Below, piece after piece: positions 37,481-50,700 of a DNA stretch of 64,000 bases. Made by a program: the position numbers and the translations under genes. Under the pieces are notes generated by a model. The model had not been told where the DNA came from, ran no database searches, and saw only the letters and a program-made list of their open reading frames with translations. Each line of letters starts with the position of its first letter. Within the stretch, counting starts at the first letter, position 1. This DNA is from Onchocerca volvulus. Lineage: Eukaryota > Nematoda > Chromadorea > Rhabditida > Onchocercidae. The DNA is taken from NCBI GenBank assembly GCA_000499405.2, contig HG738137.1, positions 9,953,317 through 10,017,316 on the forward strand, read 5' to 3'.

Positions 37481-40028
37481 TCATTCGTCAAGTTCGTCAG
37501 AATCATTATCACTTTTATCCCTCCGAGTTGCCTCCTCAGCATCTGCTTGCTGATCTAATTCTTTTGGTGCAACCAAACCATCATCATCGCTACCCTCTTC
37601 ACCACTTAATTCTTCAACAAGAGTTTCCATCAATTCCATTCGCTTCCTGATTTCTTCTTCATCCAAATCTGTTACTACTTTCGGCTGAAATTTCAAGAAT
37701 TAAATCAAAATGAAAAATGTACTGCGGCGGAATCCTCATAAAAATGACTGCAATCTAATACGATAGTGTTGCATTTCAGAACATCACAATAGATTCTCAC
37801 TCAGCATGCTATAGCTTACAGTCTTATAAGTTGATAAGTTAATGGATTCCAACATATTAGTCAAAACATATTGATTTTTTATGAACTATGACGTAGATTT
37901 TAACAAAGCTCATCAAAATATCTCCAAACAATTAAGTCTTATTTGAATCAATAACTTTCTATCAAAACCAAATAAACTCGGAATTTAAAATCAACTTACA
38001 GCCATAATAGTTTTGAAGGTCCCTTGATAAGACTCGATAGTTTTTCTGATTAAATCAAGAGCTTTATTAATTGCTTCCAAACCTTCACTTTTTTCTAATG
38101 TTTGCGTCGTAACAACAAAAAGTGGTGCTGCTATAAGATTGATCTATAATGAAATAATACTTAACAAATAAATGAGAAAGAATGTCTTGTCAACCGATCT
38201 AAAAATCTGAAGAAAAAATCTAGATGTGAAAATCTCCTAATTATGAATTTCAGTGCTATCCCAACCCTTTTTTACCTAATTAGTTTAGAAAATATGCGCA
38301 CAAAAATTTGCAAACATATTTTCTGAGTCTTGGGATGAAGCATAGGTTAATTACTATTCAAATCACCTTGATTGGCATTTCCGGGGTTGAGCATTTCTGT
38401 CCTTTGATCAAGGCATTTTTCACAGCATCTATTCCATCATATGCAAAACACGAAACTTCAATATCGGCTCGAATTTTTACGGCCTGTGGAGTCAGTCTTT
38501 TTCTGAAACGCCACAAAATTTTCTTTTGATTAGTTCATCAATAGAACCTTAACCGTAATTCGATTAAATTAAATATAACTCCTTGAAAAGAAGTTCATAA
38601 CAGTTTGATTTTTTCAGTGATCACATAAATCGTTAGGTTTTTGCGTACTTTTTTATTTTCCTTTTTCTAACTTCTGTTGAAAAGAAAAAAGCTCACATAT
38701 TCATATTAGAAAATTCATATATACATAAAATTAAAAAAACTTAAATAATTTACTTAATATCTATCAGAAGTTTCTCTCGAACATCCGATGTTATGTCGCA
38801 TTCATCCAAGGCAGTTGGATCACTGATAGCTTTCTTAAAAATATCAAACGCTGCTCCTTTTCTTTTTAGTTTTCTATCGAAATACCACGCTGTTTTATCA
38901 TATAGTTCTTCTAGCTGCTCTTCGGAATCATAACCCAACTGATCGGCCACATGTCGAAGAATACTACAGAAAATTGTGAAATTAACAAATATTCCTCAAC
39001 TTACACAAGTAAAAATTCGACCCTAAAGGAAAAGCAAACTGATACAATTATTACATCTTCTCACAATTTTTAATAACTTTGAGAAGTTAACGACATCAGT
39101 CATTCGATAATATCGTAAGGAGGAAAAAGACTGTATTAAATTATTAATATTCGAAACTAACGAATAAAAAAAACAAATCGATATAATGTCATAGATTAAC
39201 GTATGCTGATGTCTTAATAATATCGAAAAATTGCTGAGGGACAAGTAATAATAAGGGAACAAAACAAATTATTCATACTCCGAAAGACAGACAAAATTAC
39301 TATTATGTACGGCTGTTTTTATGAGAAGATTCATTTATAGAGAATATTTTAGCTTAATACTTTCTTTTGATGAACTCTGAGTACAAAGCAGAACTAAACA
39401 ATAATTCCATCAAATAGATCAATTACCTATTGACAGCTTTGGCCTTTGCAAACCGCTCCTCACATTGTATCGAGTCCTTCGAATAAACTCGCCTCTTCGA
39501 TAAATCGATATAACCTTTCTCCTTATCAACACGTATAACAACAACACATTCGTTTCGACCAACTCGGATTAATTTATTTACTGAACGAATACGACGCCGT
39601 GAAAGCTCTGATAGCAATATCATACCCTCTGTAGTATACTGATGTTAATTAATTTAAAAATTTAAAATGGGTAAACATCTTAATGCATAATTTAAAAAAA
39701 TTCTGAAACTATTGCTATTGTCCCAGACGCTTCACAGTGATACCAGAACAACTAACGATAACACTTCAATATTATTTATAAGAATAAAGAGGCAATAAAG
39801 ACTCATAACAGCATTATCACATCATTAAATGTTTTCAGCATATATCTGAATCCTTTAATAATACTGAAAAGAAAATAATACCGATACTAGAAATAGAAAT
39901 ATACCTATATTATTATATTCCAGTAGCGATACGTAGGCTCCCATCTCAGCAATTTGGCGTATATTTACCATGACCGTATCCTCCACGTCCGGAAACTGAT
40001 TTGCATAAAATCGACAAGACAAAGGCAT
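37481..40028 (-). CDS. eif-2A: Translation initiation factor eIF2 alpha subunit
   Basis: Coding-order exons: 40028-39905, 39628-39427, 38963-38754, 38502-38367, 38143-38000, 37684-37481; 1020 nt, 339 residues, the usual length. eIF2 alpha is the regulatory subunit of the eIF2 GTPase that brings initiator tRNA to the ribosome. The N-terminal S1 domain ([22 protein letters not shown]) leads to [12 protein letters not shown], with Ser51 of this protein in the place phosphorylated by stress kinases. The middle has [11 protein letters not shown] and [15 protein letters not shown]. The C-terminus ([11 protein letters not shown]) ends in an acidic tail. Introns obey GT-AG and phases match throughout. 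It lies 734 nt downstream of the phb-1 stop on the same strand, so the two could share a transcription unit; this is not shown. Confidence 0.97.
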
Positions 40029-40762
40029 TCTGGCCTTTCAAAACCCAAACGGTCCTTCCTGGAACCAGATCAGCAAATAAATTCATAATATAACCATATT
40101 TATACACTTCCAAATTCCTTTCCACTTAATACTGATATCGAATTCAGACATATTGGTTTGAGAAATCAAACAAAATATTCACGGAGTACTTTTCCTCTTA
40201 TTATTTTTAACATAGGTATTAATAAAAAACTTTACAGCAGCGCATCCGAAACTAGAGATGAAGTGGAACTTTCTACTTAACTAAAACAGTATAGCAACAA
40301 CTTCAAATATTACAGAAAACAATCTTTTACATATTTTTGCATAGTTTTCTGGTATTTGATCTTATTTCTGATCATATAGATCATATAGACAGAAAATCTT
40401 CTCAGGAATTTCCTGATCTTATGCGTTGCTAAGGACGCAAATAAGGCGTCAACATACGTCAGGCTAAGATTCATCTAATAGATCTGAAATCATTAATTGC
40501 ATGAAAAAGTCTTTTTTAAAAAAAAGGAAAAAATATATAACAGCTAATTACCGTCTTAACTGTTTTAAAAATATGAGCGAAAACGTAAATATTTTATAAA
40601 ATTAAGTAAAACAGGAACATAACTAATTCATAACAATAATAACAAAATGAAATCAAATATGAAAACCGTAGCAGATACTAATGCAGAAGAGAATAAAAAT
40701 TTGAATTTGCACGACAATACTATTCAATCATAAACATCATTCAAATCAAAGAAAATCTTGTT
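40029..40762. other. Short same-strand gap between phb-1 and eIF2 alpha
   Basis: It holds the phb-1 3' UTR and the 5' flank of eIF2 alpha. A possible trans-splice acceptor (TTCCAG on the minus strand) lies about 35 nt before the eIF2 alpha ATG, and another AG lies directly beside the ATG. No other feature is seen. Confidence 0.4.
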
Positions 40763-41102
40763 TCATTGCACTGCTGGTAAATTGAACAATATATTTTGAT
40801 TATTCGGTAAATACACAACATTTCGAGATTTCGCCATCCTTTCAGCTATTTCTTCTGCTGCTTCAATTTTCCGCAATTCGATTAAACCATCACCAGTTTC
40901 TTTGAATGCCTGCATAATACCATTGATATTGAATGTTACATTCTATTTAAAATATAATGATAAATGACACTGTTCAGAAACATTTACAAGAGTTCATTTA
41001 ACGCTTTATGTTCTACCATTACTAACTAAACTGTTATTAACTATGATTCTCAAAAAATCAATCATCATATTGTAATATTCCTGGAATATATACGAAAGTT
41101 GC

Positions 41103-41136
<34 letters not shown>

Positions 41137-43397
41137 TACCTGAGCCAAAAGTTTAGCTGCCTGTGCATCACCTTCTGCAGTTGTTATAGCTGCAACTTTC
41201 ATTTGTTCTGCTGTTTCGACAAGATAACGAGCTTTTTCAGCTTCTTGCTGTGCCACTTGTTTCATCTCTACAGCATCTGTAAATTCACGTCCGAAAGACA
41301 GATGTGTCTGAAAATTTTTCGCAAATTTTAAAAGTTAGGAAACTGAATATAAACTGAAATGCAATTTCAAAAAACAAAAAACTATATAAATTCCAATTCT
41401 TGTGCTATTTGCAAAACTATCCGATCATCTATTTTAATGTGACAATCGATAGTAATGACAGATTTCTTTGTGCTATTGCTGCTGTATCCAAAATAAAAGA
41501 ATGAGCTAACACTGCAAAATTTTTCTTGTCCGAGTATCTTTATGTATCGGGCGAAGAATCATTAAGAGAATAAACCTAAGAGAAAAGTTTTTTAAGATAT
41601 AGGAATCTAAAATTAAGCTTTGATCTATAGTACTTTTAGCTGATGTAGTAACAACAGTAAAAAAATAAAAACACAAAATTTCTAATTATACAAGTTCGCA
41701 TTTGAAGTCATGAATTGACCATTCTTAAGAAAAAGTATTTGATATTTCCTATATTGTTATATAATAGTTCATTATATAGATAAGAATGGACAAATAGCGG
41801 CATCCTTTGATATCGCTTAATCATTGTCTTTCCATACCATGGTTAAATGTTCTAACTGAATTTCACAGTGAATTAAAAAGCTTCATCAGACTTACAATAG
41901 CAATGTCATCTAATAAAATGCCGAACTGCTTGGCTCTTTCCGATAATTCAACAGAAACTCTATGACTGACACTTTCTCGCTGTGTGATCATTTCATGTGC
42001 ATCGAATTGCGCCTGAAATTAAACGCGACTATTCCGACAATAGAACAATTTCTGGAAATAAATTTCTTCGGAAGAGGTAAAGAAAAGTAATATTTCTGCT
42101 AAATAATATGATAATAATAAGAAAAGATTATGGTAAAGATTCTAATATTCTAAATAATCCTAATTTAATAATAACAACACACAAAAACAAACCCATAATG
42201 AATGATTTAACAAAAAATCTGTTTGAAGGGAACATCTTAGCTCCTGTAGGAAATTCACGATCACCATGTATGTCTTATCAAGAAGAACAAGCTAGATGCA
42301 ATACCTTTAGATGCAATATGGAAAAAATAGGGTTAAATGCTTTAAAAATGTGATTACTCACAACGACAGCTTTCAAAACTTCATTTGTAATTGAAGGCAA
42401 CACTCTCTCTGCATAGTCTCGTCCAATGTTCAAATATATATTCGGTAACTTATTCGGTTCGGGTCGATGCAAAACTCTCAGTGTTATTTGCACATTTTGT
42501 AGGTCTAAAATAAAATTAATAAAAAAAGAAAAAAATACCATTTCATTGAAGTTATATTTCTTTAAAAAAAATTTTATATACTATTAGAGACTTCTATATA
42601 ACAATGAGAATTTATTCATTCCTTCTGACTGTTTTTTTTATTCTTTTCAAAATCGAAGGAAAACAGAAAAAAAGAAAACATCTTACCTTTACTTCCTGTA
42701 ATCGTGGAGATAACTCTTGGGGTTGACCGAATATCAAAAATAATTGGATTTTGGATTCCTGGAATCAACACATGTGTTCCCTCGCCGATAACATCTGGCT
42801 TTACCCCAGTGAAACGATCGAAAATTACAGCTCGTTGCCCACCATCAACTGTAATAACAGAAGCTTCAATGATTTCCTTTTTTTAAATTCCCAAAATATT
42901 TCCGTTTATTTTTGAAAAATATGTATAATATCATTTCCATGATCTTCAATATAAAGTAATTCTATGACTTTTAAAACTTTATCCGTTTAATATTCCAAAA
43001 ATTTATTTCAAAGTATTAATTATAAGCAGAAAAAAAAAACTTGAATAAATGAATCTTTTAAATTATGCTTCAAGAAACTGCTGAACTTACAAATTACGCA
43101 ATGAATTTATATGTTTCTAATACTCATACCTAAACAAAGTATGTTATTCAATAAACTTGATATTCGATTATTTAATTAGCTACCTACCTACAAGATTATT
43201 TCATAGCACTCAATATTCGACTATTTATTGTCCCAATAAAAGAGCTAGAACTCAATACTACATTATTTAGCTATTTAATGAAAAAGCCATGAAAACAAAC
43301 CGTTATACAATGCTTTCGATATCACGCCCGCACCAATGGCCATCGTAGCTCCAAGTTGGACCAAACGTTTCATTAATTTCTCTCCCACTGCTGCCAT
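40763..43397 (-). CDS. phb-1: Prohibitin 1 (mitochondrial inner membrane SPFH protein)
   Basis: Coding-order exons: 43397-43301, 42848-42687, 42504-42362, 42012-41896, 41307-41140, 40909-40763; 834 nt, 277 residues, close to the family norm. Prohibitin 1 forms ring complexes with prohibitin 2 in the mitochondrial inner membrane and supports cristae and respiratory chain stability. An N-terminal hydrophobic segment (about residues 14-29) precedes the SPFH domain with [25 protein letters not shown] and [15 protein letters not shown]. The coiled-coil region has [16 protein letters not shown] and [13 protein letters not shown]. Every intron is GT-AG with matching phase. Intron 5 begins GTAAGATATAT and runs straight into a TA microsatellite. 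An acceptor (ATTATAG) 16 nt before the ATG suggests trans-splicing or a 5' UTR intron. Confidence 0.97.
41107..41135. repeat. (TA)n microsatellite beside a splice donor
   Basis: About 14 TA units in intron 5 of phb-1, separated from the exon end at 41140 only by the donor GTAAG. Confidence 0.9.
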
Positions 43398-44850
43398 TCT
43401 TTTCTTTTTCTTCCTATAATAAAAATTAATTGTCAGTAATGGAAGTTATAGTTAATACAGTAGCTCTGAACTGGATTCAGAAACATTCGATTCATTCAGA
43501 AAGAATAATAATTTGATTCACACGGAAAATTACAGTTCATGATACTCTTAACAATTAATAAATAGCTATAAATCTCGAAACATGGTAAAACAGACATTTC
43601 TTTCTCATCCTAAACAAACACATAGGAAATAAGTCAGCCGGAAAAATACTATCCCGACAAATAAAAACATTTTGTTGCGCACATGTCACATGTTTATCTT
43701 TATCTTTTTACTGTAACAATGCTACTTTTGTCTAGTACTTAATCATGTAGGTACCACACGAAAAACTATATAATCTCGAATTCCATGTCAAACTGTTAAA
43801 CTATCAAAATGGGAATTTCATAAGTGGTCTTAGAAAGATCAAGATAAAACTTCAATTACTGCATCGTTGACAAAACAAGCCAAAACGATGGTTCCAGAAG
43901 AGAAACTCCTAAGAAATACGCATAAGCAAAGTGTCTGAAAATTCTTCATGAAAAAGAATAATAAGACAAAAAGAGGCACGTGATATTTTCATTCCGATTA
44001 ATTCCGAGCAAATGACCCGTAAACTCAACTTCTTCTGATAGTTAAAACAAGAAACATCCAATCCGGTGACTCCTCTTCATTATGCACAACAGTATATAAA
44101 TCTAAGATCATTTCTTCACACAGATACGATATATTGATCTATCGAATGGAAAGGATACATTAGATCTCGTAGAAAATTCATTCTGTTCATGTTAAAACGT
44201 TGACGAACCAAATCCAGACAACAATCTTTATCAGGGAAACCTAGTTATGTTGTAACTAAATGGTGTCCATGAGATGTTTCATATAAGCATTCATATGCAT
44301 CTTAACATTTTACATACTATCAATAGGGATTCAGAACATATAAAAAATTAAAATCTTGACAAAAAACTTATTCATTCTTCCTACTTTACCACAGTTAGAT
44401 GAGAAAAGACTCTAGGATATCCAAAATCATCTCGTAATCTGGGATTTCATTTTCATATTCTTGGTCTGAAATGCTTCAGTAGTTTGGTTTTTGGGATGCT
44501 CGATGAGATGGATGATGTAGGTAGGAATGTCTGACGTACGATGGCCTTAGGTATCAGCTGATGGCGTGACCCTTGTGTGGTTCACGTTACGTGAGACGTT
44601 AAAAGGCTAAGTGGTACTACGAATTTTGCGTGTCTTGCATTTTAGATTCATTATTTAGGGGATGTTTGATTTCTCTCCTCAGCATGTCATGATTTAGCAT
44701 CATAAAATGTTGATTAATTGGCTTAAATTTTATTCGTTACGTAACTCTCGCATCTCTACTCATCAATTAAACCACTGATACGTTAAAAACGATGCTTTAA
44801 GTTAGGTCATCTCGAAAAAATTGTCGATTTCAGTGATGATCTATTTTTCT
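43398..44850. promoter_or_regulatory. Divergent intergenic region between phb-1 and rpl-27A
   Basis: 1.45 kb separates two divergent housekeeping genes, so both promoters should lie here. An AG acceptor for phb-1 (minus strand) is at 43414-43415. The palindromic CACGTTACGTG near 44583-44593 is the only site-like element I noticed; no function is assigned. No exon is seen. Confidence 0.5.
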
Positions 44851-44857
44851 TTTGCAG
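44846..44857 (+). promoter_or_regulatory. Probable trans-splice acceptor of rpl-27A
   Basis: TTCTTTTGCAG ends 7 nt before the ATG at 44865. A poly-pyrimidine acceptor this close to a start codon, with no upstream donor or exon found, is typical of spliced-leader addition in nematodes. Confidence 0.6.
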
Positions 44858-44864
44858 GTTTTGA

Positions 44865-45821
44865 ATGGCCACATCGAAGAAAAAGACAAGGAAACTAAGA
44901 GGTCACGTATCACACGGACACGGACGTATCGGAAAACATCGTAAACATCCAGGTGGCAGAGGTAATGCTGGTGGACAACACCATCATCGCATCAACTTTG
45001 ACAAATACCATCCCGGTTATTTTGGAAAGGTTTCATTATTGCTTACTTTCATGAAGTATTTTACCATCGCATTGGCCTGCCATGAAAATACAATTTTACC
45101 TTTCTATTCATCTAGAACTTAACTCTTCGTTAAATAAAGATAGGGACAAATTGTCTTTTTTTTATTTGCAAATCTTTTTTTGTCTTGTGCGTATTTTTAA
45201 TATTTTTGTATTTCTTGTAATTGAGAACAGAACAATAGATTAGCATTTTTTGTCATAGTGGCATATGCATATTCCTGTATTCATTATATAGCTTACGGCA
45301 TGTTTAGTCTATTTCCATACAAGAGATAGAGAGCTATAAGTGTCTTATTCATCTTCAGACTTTTAAAGCAACGCAATGATTTTCGATTTCATTTAAAAAT
45401 GAGCTGGTTTTATTTTACTTTGACAAGATTATTTAATAATTGTGATGCAGTGAATTGTCGAATGAATTATAATGAAAGATTTAAATGCATTGCCGTAATA
45501 TAGATTATCGAATATTTGAAACAAATTAAATAATTCTTTTAGGTGGGTATGCGAAATTTTCACTTGAGACGTAACCGACTGTATTGCCCGACAGTAAACA
45601 TTGACAAGCTATGGTCATTAGTGTCAGAGAATTTGCGCAAAGTTTATGCTGAAAAGAAAGATAAGGCACCAGTAATTGATGTCGTCCGAGCTGGTTATTT
45701 CAAAGTTCTTGGGAAAGGTCTTCTACCGAAACAGCCTGTTATAGTCAAAGCGAAATATTTTTCACATTCAGCGGAAAAGAAAATCAAGGCAGTAGGCGGT
45801 GCCTGTGTATTGGTTGCTTGA
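44865..45821 (+). CDS. rpl-27A: 60S ribosomal protein L27a (uL15)
   Basis: Exons 44865-45029 and 45543-45821 give 444 nt and 147 residues, the family length. It is a structural protein of the large cytoplasmic ribosomal subunit. The N-terminus [20 protein letters not shown] followed by [15 protein letters not shown] is the hallmark of the family, and the C-terminal half holds [14 protein letters not shown] and [16 protein letters not shown]. The intron starts GTTTCA and ends TTTTAG, with the join at ...YFGK|VGMRN. It is transcribed away from phb-1 and precedes the P1 gene on the same strand. ATTAAA downstream of the stop may serve as poly(A) signal. Confidence 0.97.
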
Positions 45822-46471
45822 GGATTTTAATGTCTTTTTACTCTGTATTTGTTATTGTTTTCATGAGATTAAATATTATGATTTGAAAGTGTATGTCTGA
45901 ATCGGTCGTTTATTCGACATAAACATTTATTTATCATTATGAATCATGTTTTTAGGCTTGATAAGTGAAGTAGATCTGGAGAGGTTTGGACTGAAACGTT
46001 TACAATTTATTCTTGAAATTGCTGTCGAAATATTGATCTTGTAAATGAATCGCATACCAGTAATACTAGTATATACACAGCTATTCTTGTAAATAGCTTT
46101 TACAAAATAGCTTTTTCAGTTTTTTCGTTGCTGTCATTTCCTAGTCTTGATATGCGTACTTATTTTCATCTAAAGAAAGTAGTTGTTACAAATAGGCTCA
46201 TTGCCTATTTTTTGTGCCAATGAGAATATACTAAACGAATTTATGAAGACTATTTTATGTTCGAGTTAAGTAGGCTCTGTCATCATGGGTTGAGCAATTA
46301 CGGTTTTTTCTTTGAAATTTTTGGGATTTCAATAAAACAAAGAAAGAAAAGAAAAAATAATTTATCGATTTAAATGGATTTAATGTTTTTTAAACATCAC
46401 TTCAGACAAAGTGCATTGTTCTCGAATAGAGCTAAGGCTTGATAGCGACGTGCACTTGCATAACAGGAAAA

Positions 46472-47032
46472 ATGGCAAACCAGGAGTTGGCGTGTGTTTA
46501 TGCGGCACTTATTTTGCAAGATGATGAAGTTGCGATAACTGGTGACAAAATTTCGACTCTTTTGAAGGCTGCGCATGTTGATGTTGAACCATTCTGGCCA
46601 GGATTATTTGCTAAGGCTCTGGAAGGAGTTGATGTGAAAGTGTGCACTATTAATTGTAACCATCGTTTTGATTTTCAGGAGAAGTATTGAAAGCTATTTT
46701 TCAACTGAAATTTTTCCCTTTTTATAAAAGAAACAGAGAAAATGGAGATGTAAACTACGTCATTTTTTTTTTTCTGAATTTAATTCCAGCTTTTTGTTTT
46801 TATAAATTCCTAAATTCCGTTTTCATTGTGTGTATTGTGACTTTTTCAGTCATTGATAACTAACATCAGTTCAAGTGTTGGTGGTGGCGGTGGTGCACCA
46901 GCAGGAGCAGCACCGTCTGCAGCAGCAGCAGCAGCAGCACCCGTGGCAGCAGCTGCAGAAGAGAAGGAAGATAAGAAAGAAGAGGCAAAAGAAGAATCAG
47001 ACGATGATATGGGTTTTGGTCTTTTCGATTAA
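46472..47032 (+). CDS. rla-1: 60S acidic ribosomal protein P1
   Basis: Exons 46472-46639 and 46850-47032 give 351 nt and 116 residues. P1 pairs with P2 on the ribosomal stalk that recruits elongation factors. The helical N-terminus ([19 protein letters not shown]) is followed by a Gly/Pro/Ala hinge. The charged tail ends [12 protein letters not shown], the P-protein signature. The start at 46472 is preferred over an in-frame ATG at 46439 because it begins MANQELA as in other P1 proteins and because ATAACAG, a likely trans-splice acceptor, ends at 46466. The same-strand gap to rpl-27A is about 650 nt, so an operon is possible but unproven. Confidence 0.97.
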
Positions 47033-47727
47033 GTAATTTCATATGACGCTTATTCTGTATGCTTATATTGTTGTTTTGAATTAACAAATTTGCTTTAAAA
47101 TTTTACATAAACATCATTTGAAAGCAGCACATATTCTTTAAGGCACAAATACCGGAGAATTAGAAATCACATTTCAGGAAGAATGGAATAATATAGGATA
47201 GCTATTTAGAGAAATTTGGAAGTAACATATGTTTAGAATTCATTTTTCAAGAAACGCAATGAATTTAGGGATAGAAATTCGAGCGGAAAAATTAGTAAGA
47301 AATGGGGCGATTCTTTCATTGCGTTGAATTTCAGTTCAGAAAAGTGCTGATTTGATGCTGGTACTTTCTTTCAAAAAATTCGTTATTGAAGTTGTCCTTA
47401 ATAGCGATAATTGCATATTTTTGGCGATCTTAGGGGACTTTAGAATGAATTTCTGGCAAAGGAAACATCACAGCAATGCTAAAGAACAATCTTAAATTCC
47501 ATTTCAATTTTTGGGAGTTGAGTTGTTGGTAGCCTAATGTTCACTTTAATGAAATTCTGAGTCTGTGACAACTTCTTTCCTAATTTATTCTTTGCAACCT
47601 ACTTTGACGCCCTAAATTTTAGGCACGTGGAATACAAAATTATCCTATGATTTGGCTATTACCTCTGATTGAAATATTTTCTCAAGATGAAACATAATTC
47701 ATTTTGAATACTAAGGCACAGGATTTT
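47033..47727. other. Convergent intergenic gap
   Basis: It lies between the 3' ends of the P1 gene (+) and ARL13 (-) and should contain both 3' UTRs. Nothing else is seen. Confidence 0.5.
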
Positions 47728-50700
47728 TTAAATTGATTCAGTCCTCGTTCGAAGTGGTTGGACAGCACGCTTTGATTGTTGCTTTGGTATAACTGTTAAT
47801 GGCACAATCTGACTAATGCGAGCAGGTTTTGATCTCGAATGTAAATCGCCTGAAAGCTAGTAAAACGTTGATTTATGTTATGAATTTGAAATATATTGAT
47901 AGAAATTCAAGACGGAAGATTGTCGAATAAATTTTCATCGAGTAAATTCCGGAAAATAAGTTCGAGAGATGATTTATTAATTTGAAAAATTGAAGCTTTA
48001 TGCCAAAAAATTTGTATCCTGCTCTTTTTGATGTGAATACCATTCGTATCCAGTGTTCCATCCATTTGTCCACTTGTCTTTTTCGATTCCTTCAAATCTT
48101 CGAATAATCTTTTTACTTCAAATATTTGCGGATATTTCATTTTTCCCGTATCAGTCGATGCAGGTGAAAAATCACTTGCTGGATCAATCATATTCCGTAA
48201 ATACTGTAATATGTTTAGATTACACTTTCTATGCAAGATATCAGTCAATGAAATTAAAATATGAAATTGATACATTCAACTTTTCAGGCTTCTTTCATCT
48301 CCAAGTTCGTTTTTCCACTTTTTTTTTTTTTTTTTTTTTTTTTTGCAGTATACGAAGCACATTAGAAATTTCGTTGACCGAAAAAAACTTTTGTTTCATA
48401 TGTTCGAGAATTCACCCTTCTCTGTTTTCTTGGTTCATTCCTGATTTCCAAGTTGTTTATTTGATTGACATTTGATTTTGTAGAAGGCATAACCGTTGAA
48501 TGATTGGTGAATTCATTTTCATTCATTTGTTGTTCAGTCAGTTCTACTACTTCTGCTGTACCTGCTTCACTTGTTTTATCCTCGGAAGTTGAACTGGAAA
48601 ATACTTTAATATGATGATAACAACCAGCTTTTCCATTTGGCAGATCTTCAGAAAAAAAAATAAAAAGAAGAAAGGAAATTCCAATCTTTAATTTCATTAT
48701 AAACGAAAAAAAAAAAAAACTGGAAATTAGCTGAAGAAGCATTTCATAAATTTGCTTCTTTTAGCAAATCCCTCAATAAACAGATATACCTGCTAACTGT
48801 AGCAGCAAGATGATGTTTTCGTCTCATTCGTTCCTCATTTTGACGACGTTTAAATTTTTGCAATGCTTCGTCCACTCTTTTCCCTAACACTTCATAATTG
48901 TTGTAAATTTGCTCTAATAACCATTCGAAGCCATCTTTAAGAGTGGAATCTATCATTTTTCCACTACCCGCATTTGACTGACAAATTTCCTTAACAATAT
49001 TTGAATTGCCTTATGTCAACAAAAGTTTCAATCACAAGATAATTATTGGAACATTTCTTCATTGAGATCTTATTGAGGCAATTTGTTTGCTCTCATTTGT
49101 GAAGCCAAAGCTTTAATTTGTTCAAATATTGCCTTTTTATTAGACTTATAATGCCTTACATTCATTGATAATTCATTGAAGCAATAACGCTTTAAATCAT
49201 ATTTTTGGATTTGTTCTTGATGACAAGTAGTATTGCCTTTTTGTTAGCCTATAATAGCTTACAGTAATTGAAAACTTATCGAAATTATATCCTCTTATTC
49301 TATCACACTGTTCAACGGTAAATTCAAGAGCAAGTAATCTGAATGTTAGTTTACAGTATTGCAAATAAAATTAACTTACTATTCGAATTTGCGTCTGATA
49401 TTGATTTGCTAATCTATGTAGATCAAAACGATCGGTAAGCTGAATTTCATCGATACATCTTTCTTGATCTTTTTTATTCAGAATTACGAGAAATGGCTTA
49501 TTATGCAAATCTTCATCACTAAGAACATTCTTCAATAATTGACCGCTTTCTTCGATACGATCTCGTTCGCTTCCATCAATAACATAGATTACAGCAAATA
49601 CCTAATTTTTTAAATCTTATATATCAATGTATATAAATAAAGTTCAAATTTTATTTAATTCAATTTCTCTCACATAATTTTCATTCTTGAAAGCAACTTG
49701 ATAATTGCAAACTTTTTTCTGACAAAAAAAAAAAGAAAAAAAAAATCGAACGATAACAAAAAAACTTCTCCCTGCATAACCATAAGTCCTGCTTGAAAAA
49801 CACTTAGTAAAAAAATTGTTATCGTTGTTTTCTGCCATAAAAGTACCTACCCGAACTTTAGATTGTAGAATTCAAATTTTTGCTTCACTCTATTATATAG
49901 TAATCAAATTAATATAAATGAAAGATAGTATAATAATCATCACAGGAATTACGGCTTCAGGTAAATCAGAATTATGCAATAATCGAATGAAAAAATATTT
50001 GAATATTAGCATAATAAATTGCGATTCAGAGAAGGTATACAAGGAAATTCCCATAATTACTGCTCAGCCGTCGAAGCAAGAAAAACCTTATAAATTGTAT
50101 GGATATGTTTTGGCAAGAGAAAATTATTCCGTGGATCTATGGCTAGAAGATGAAAATCAATAATGTATTGGAAAATTCACAAGTACCCCATCATCACTTG
50201 AGGAAATGAGTTTTATATTAGCAGTATGATCAAAGACTTGTCATCAATTCCACTAATAAGTCAGAAAGTGAAGAAAAATTTTTCGGTGAGTTCAGAAAAA
50301 ATATAAGTAAAGAGGAGTACTATAAATTAGTGTTGAAAAGGGTGCTTACGTTTAAGGTCAGATAGAACAATAGTTGGCGAGCTACGTGGGCTAGAAACTT
50401 TTAGTTTCCTTAAAGCGATAAACACTGGTCACTCAGGGTCAATATCAACCATTCATGTGGATAGTCCAGCAATGCCCTTGAGCAAATAAAATTGACGGTT
50501 ATGCAAGCAAACTTCGGCATGTCTTCAGGTCAAACGATGCCATACATTAATTAAGAATGTAATGAATATTATCATTCAACTTCAAAGAATGAACGAGGGA
50601 AAAAGAAATATTTCCGAAATATTATATCCTAGATTTTTAAATAAAAATTTATAAATTTGTATAAATAAAAGAAAGTAATTTATGAGTCATAGTGGAAACC

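Noticed and set aside
46439..46471. Earlier in-frame ATG for the P1 gene
   Set aside because: Adds 11 residues unlike any P1 protein, and the likely trans-splice acceptor at 46466 removes it.
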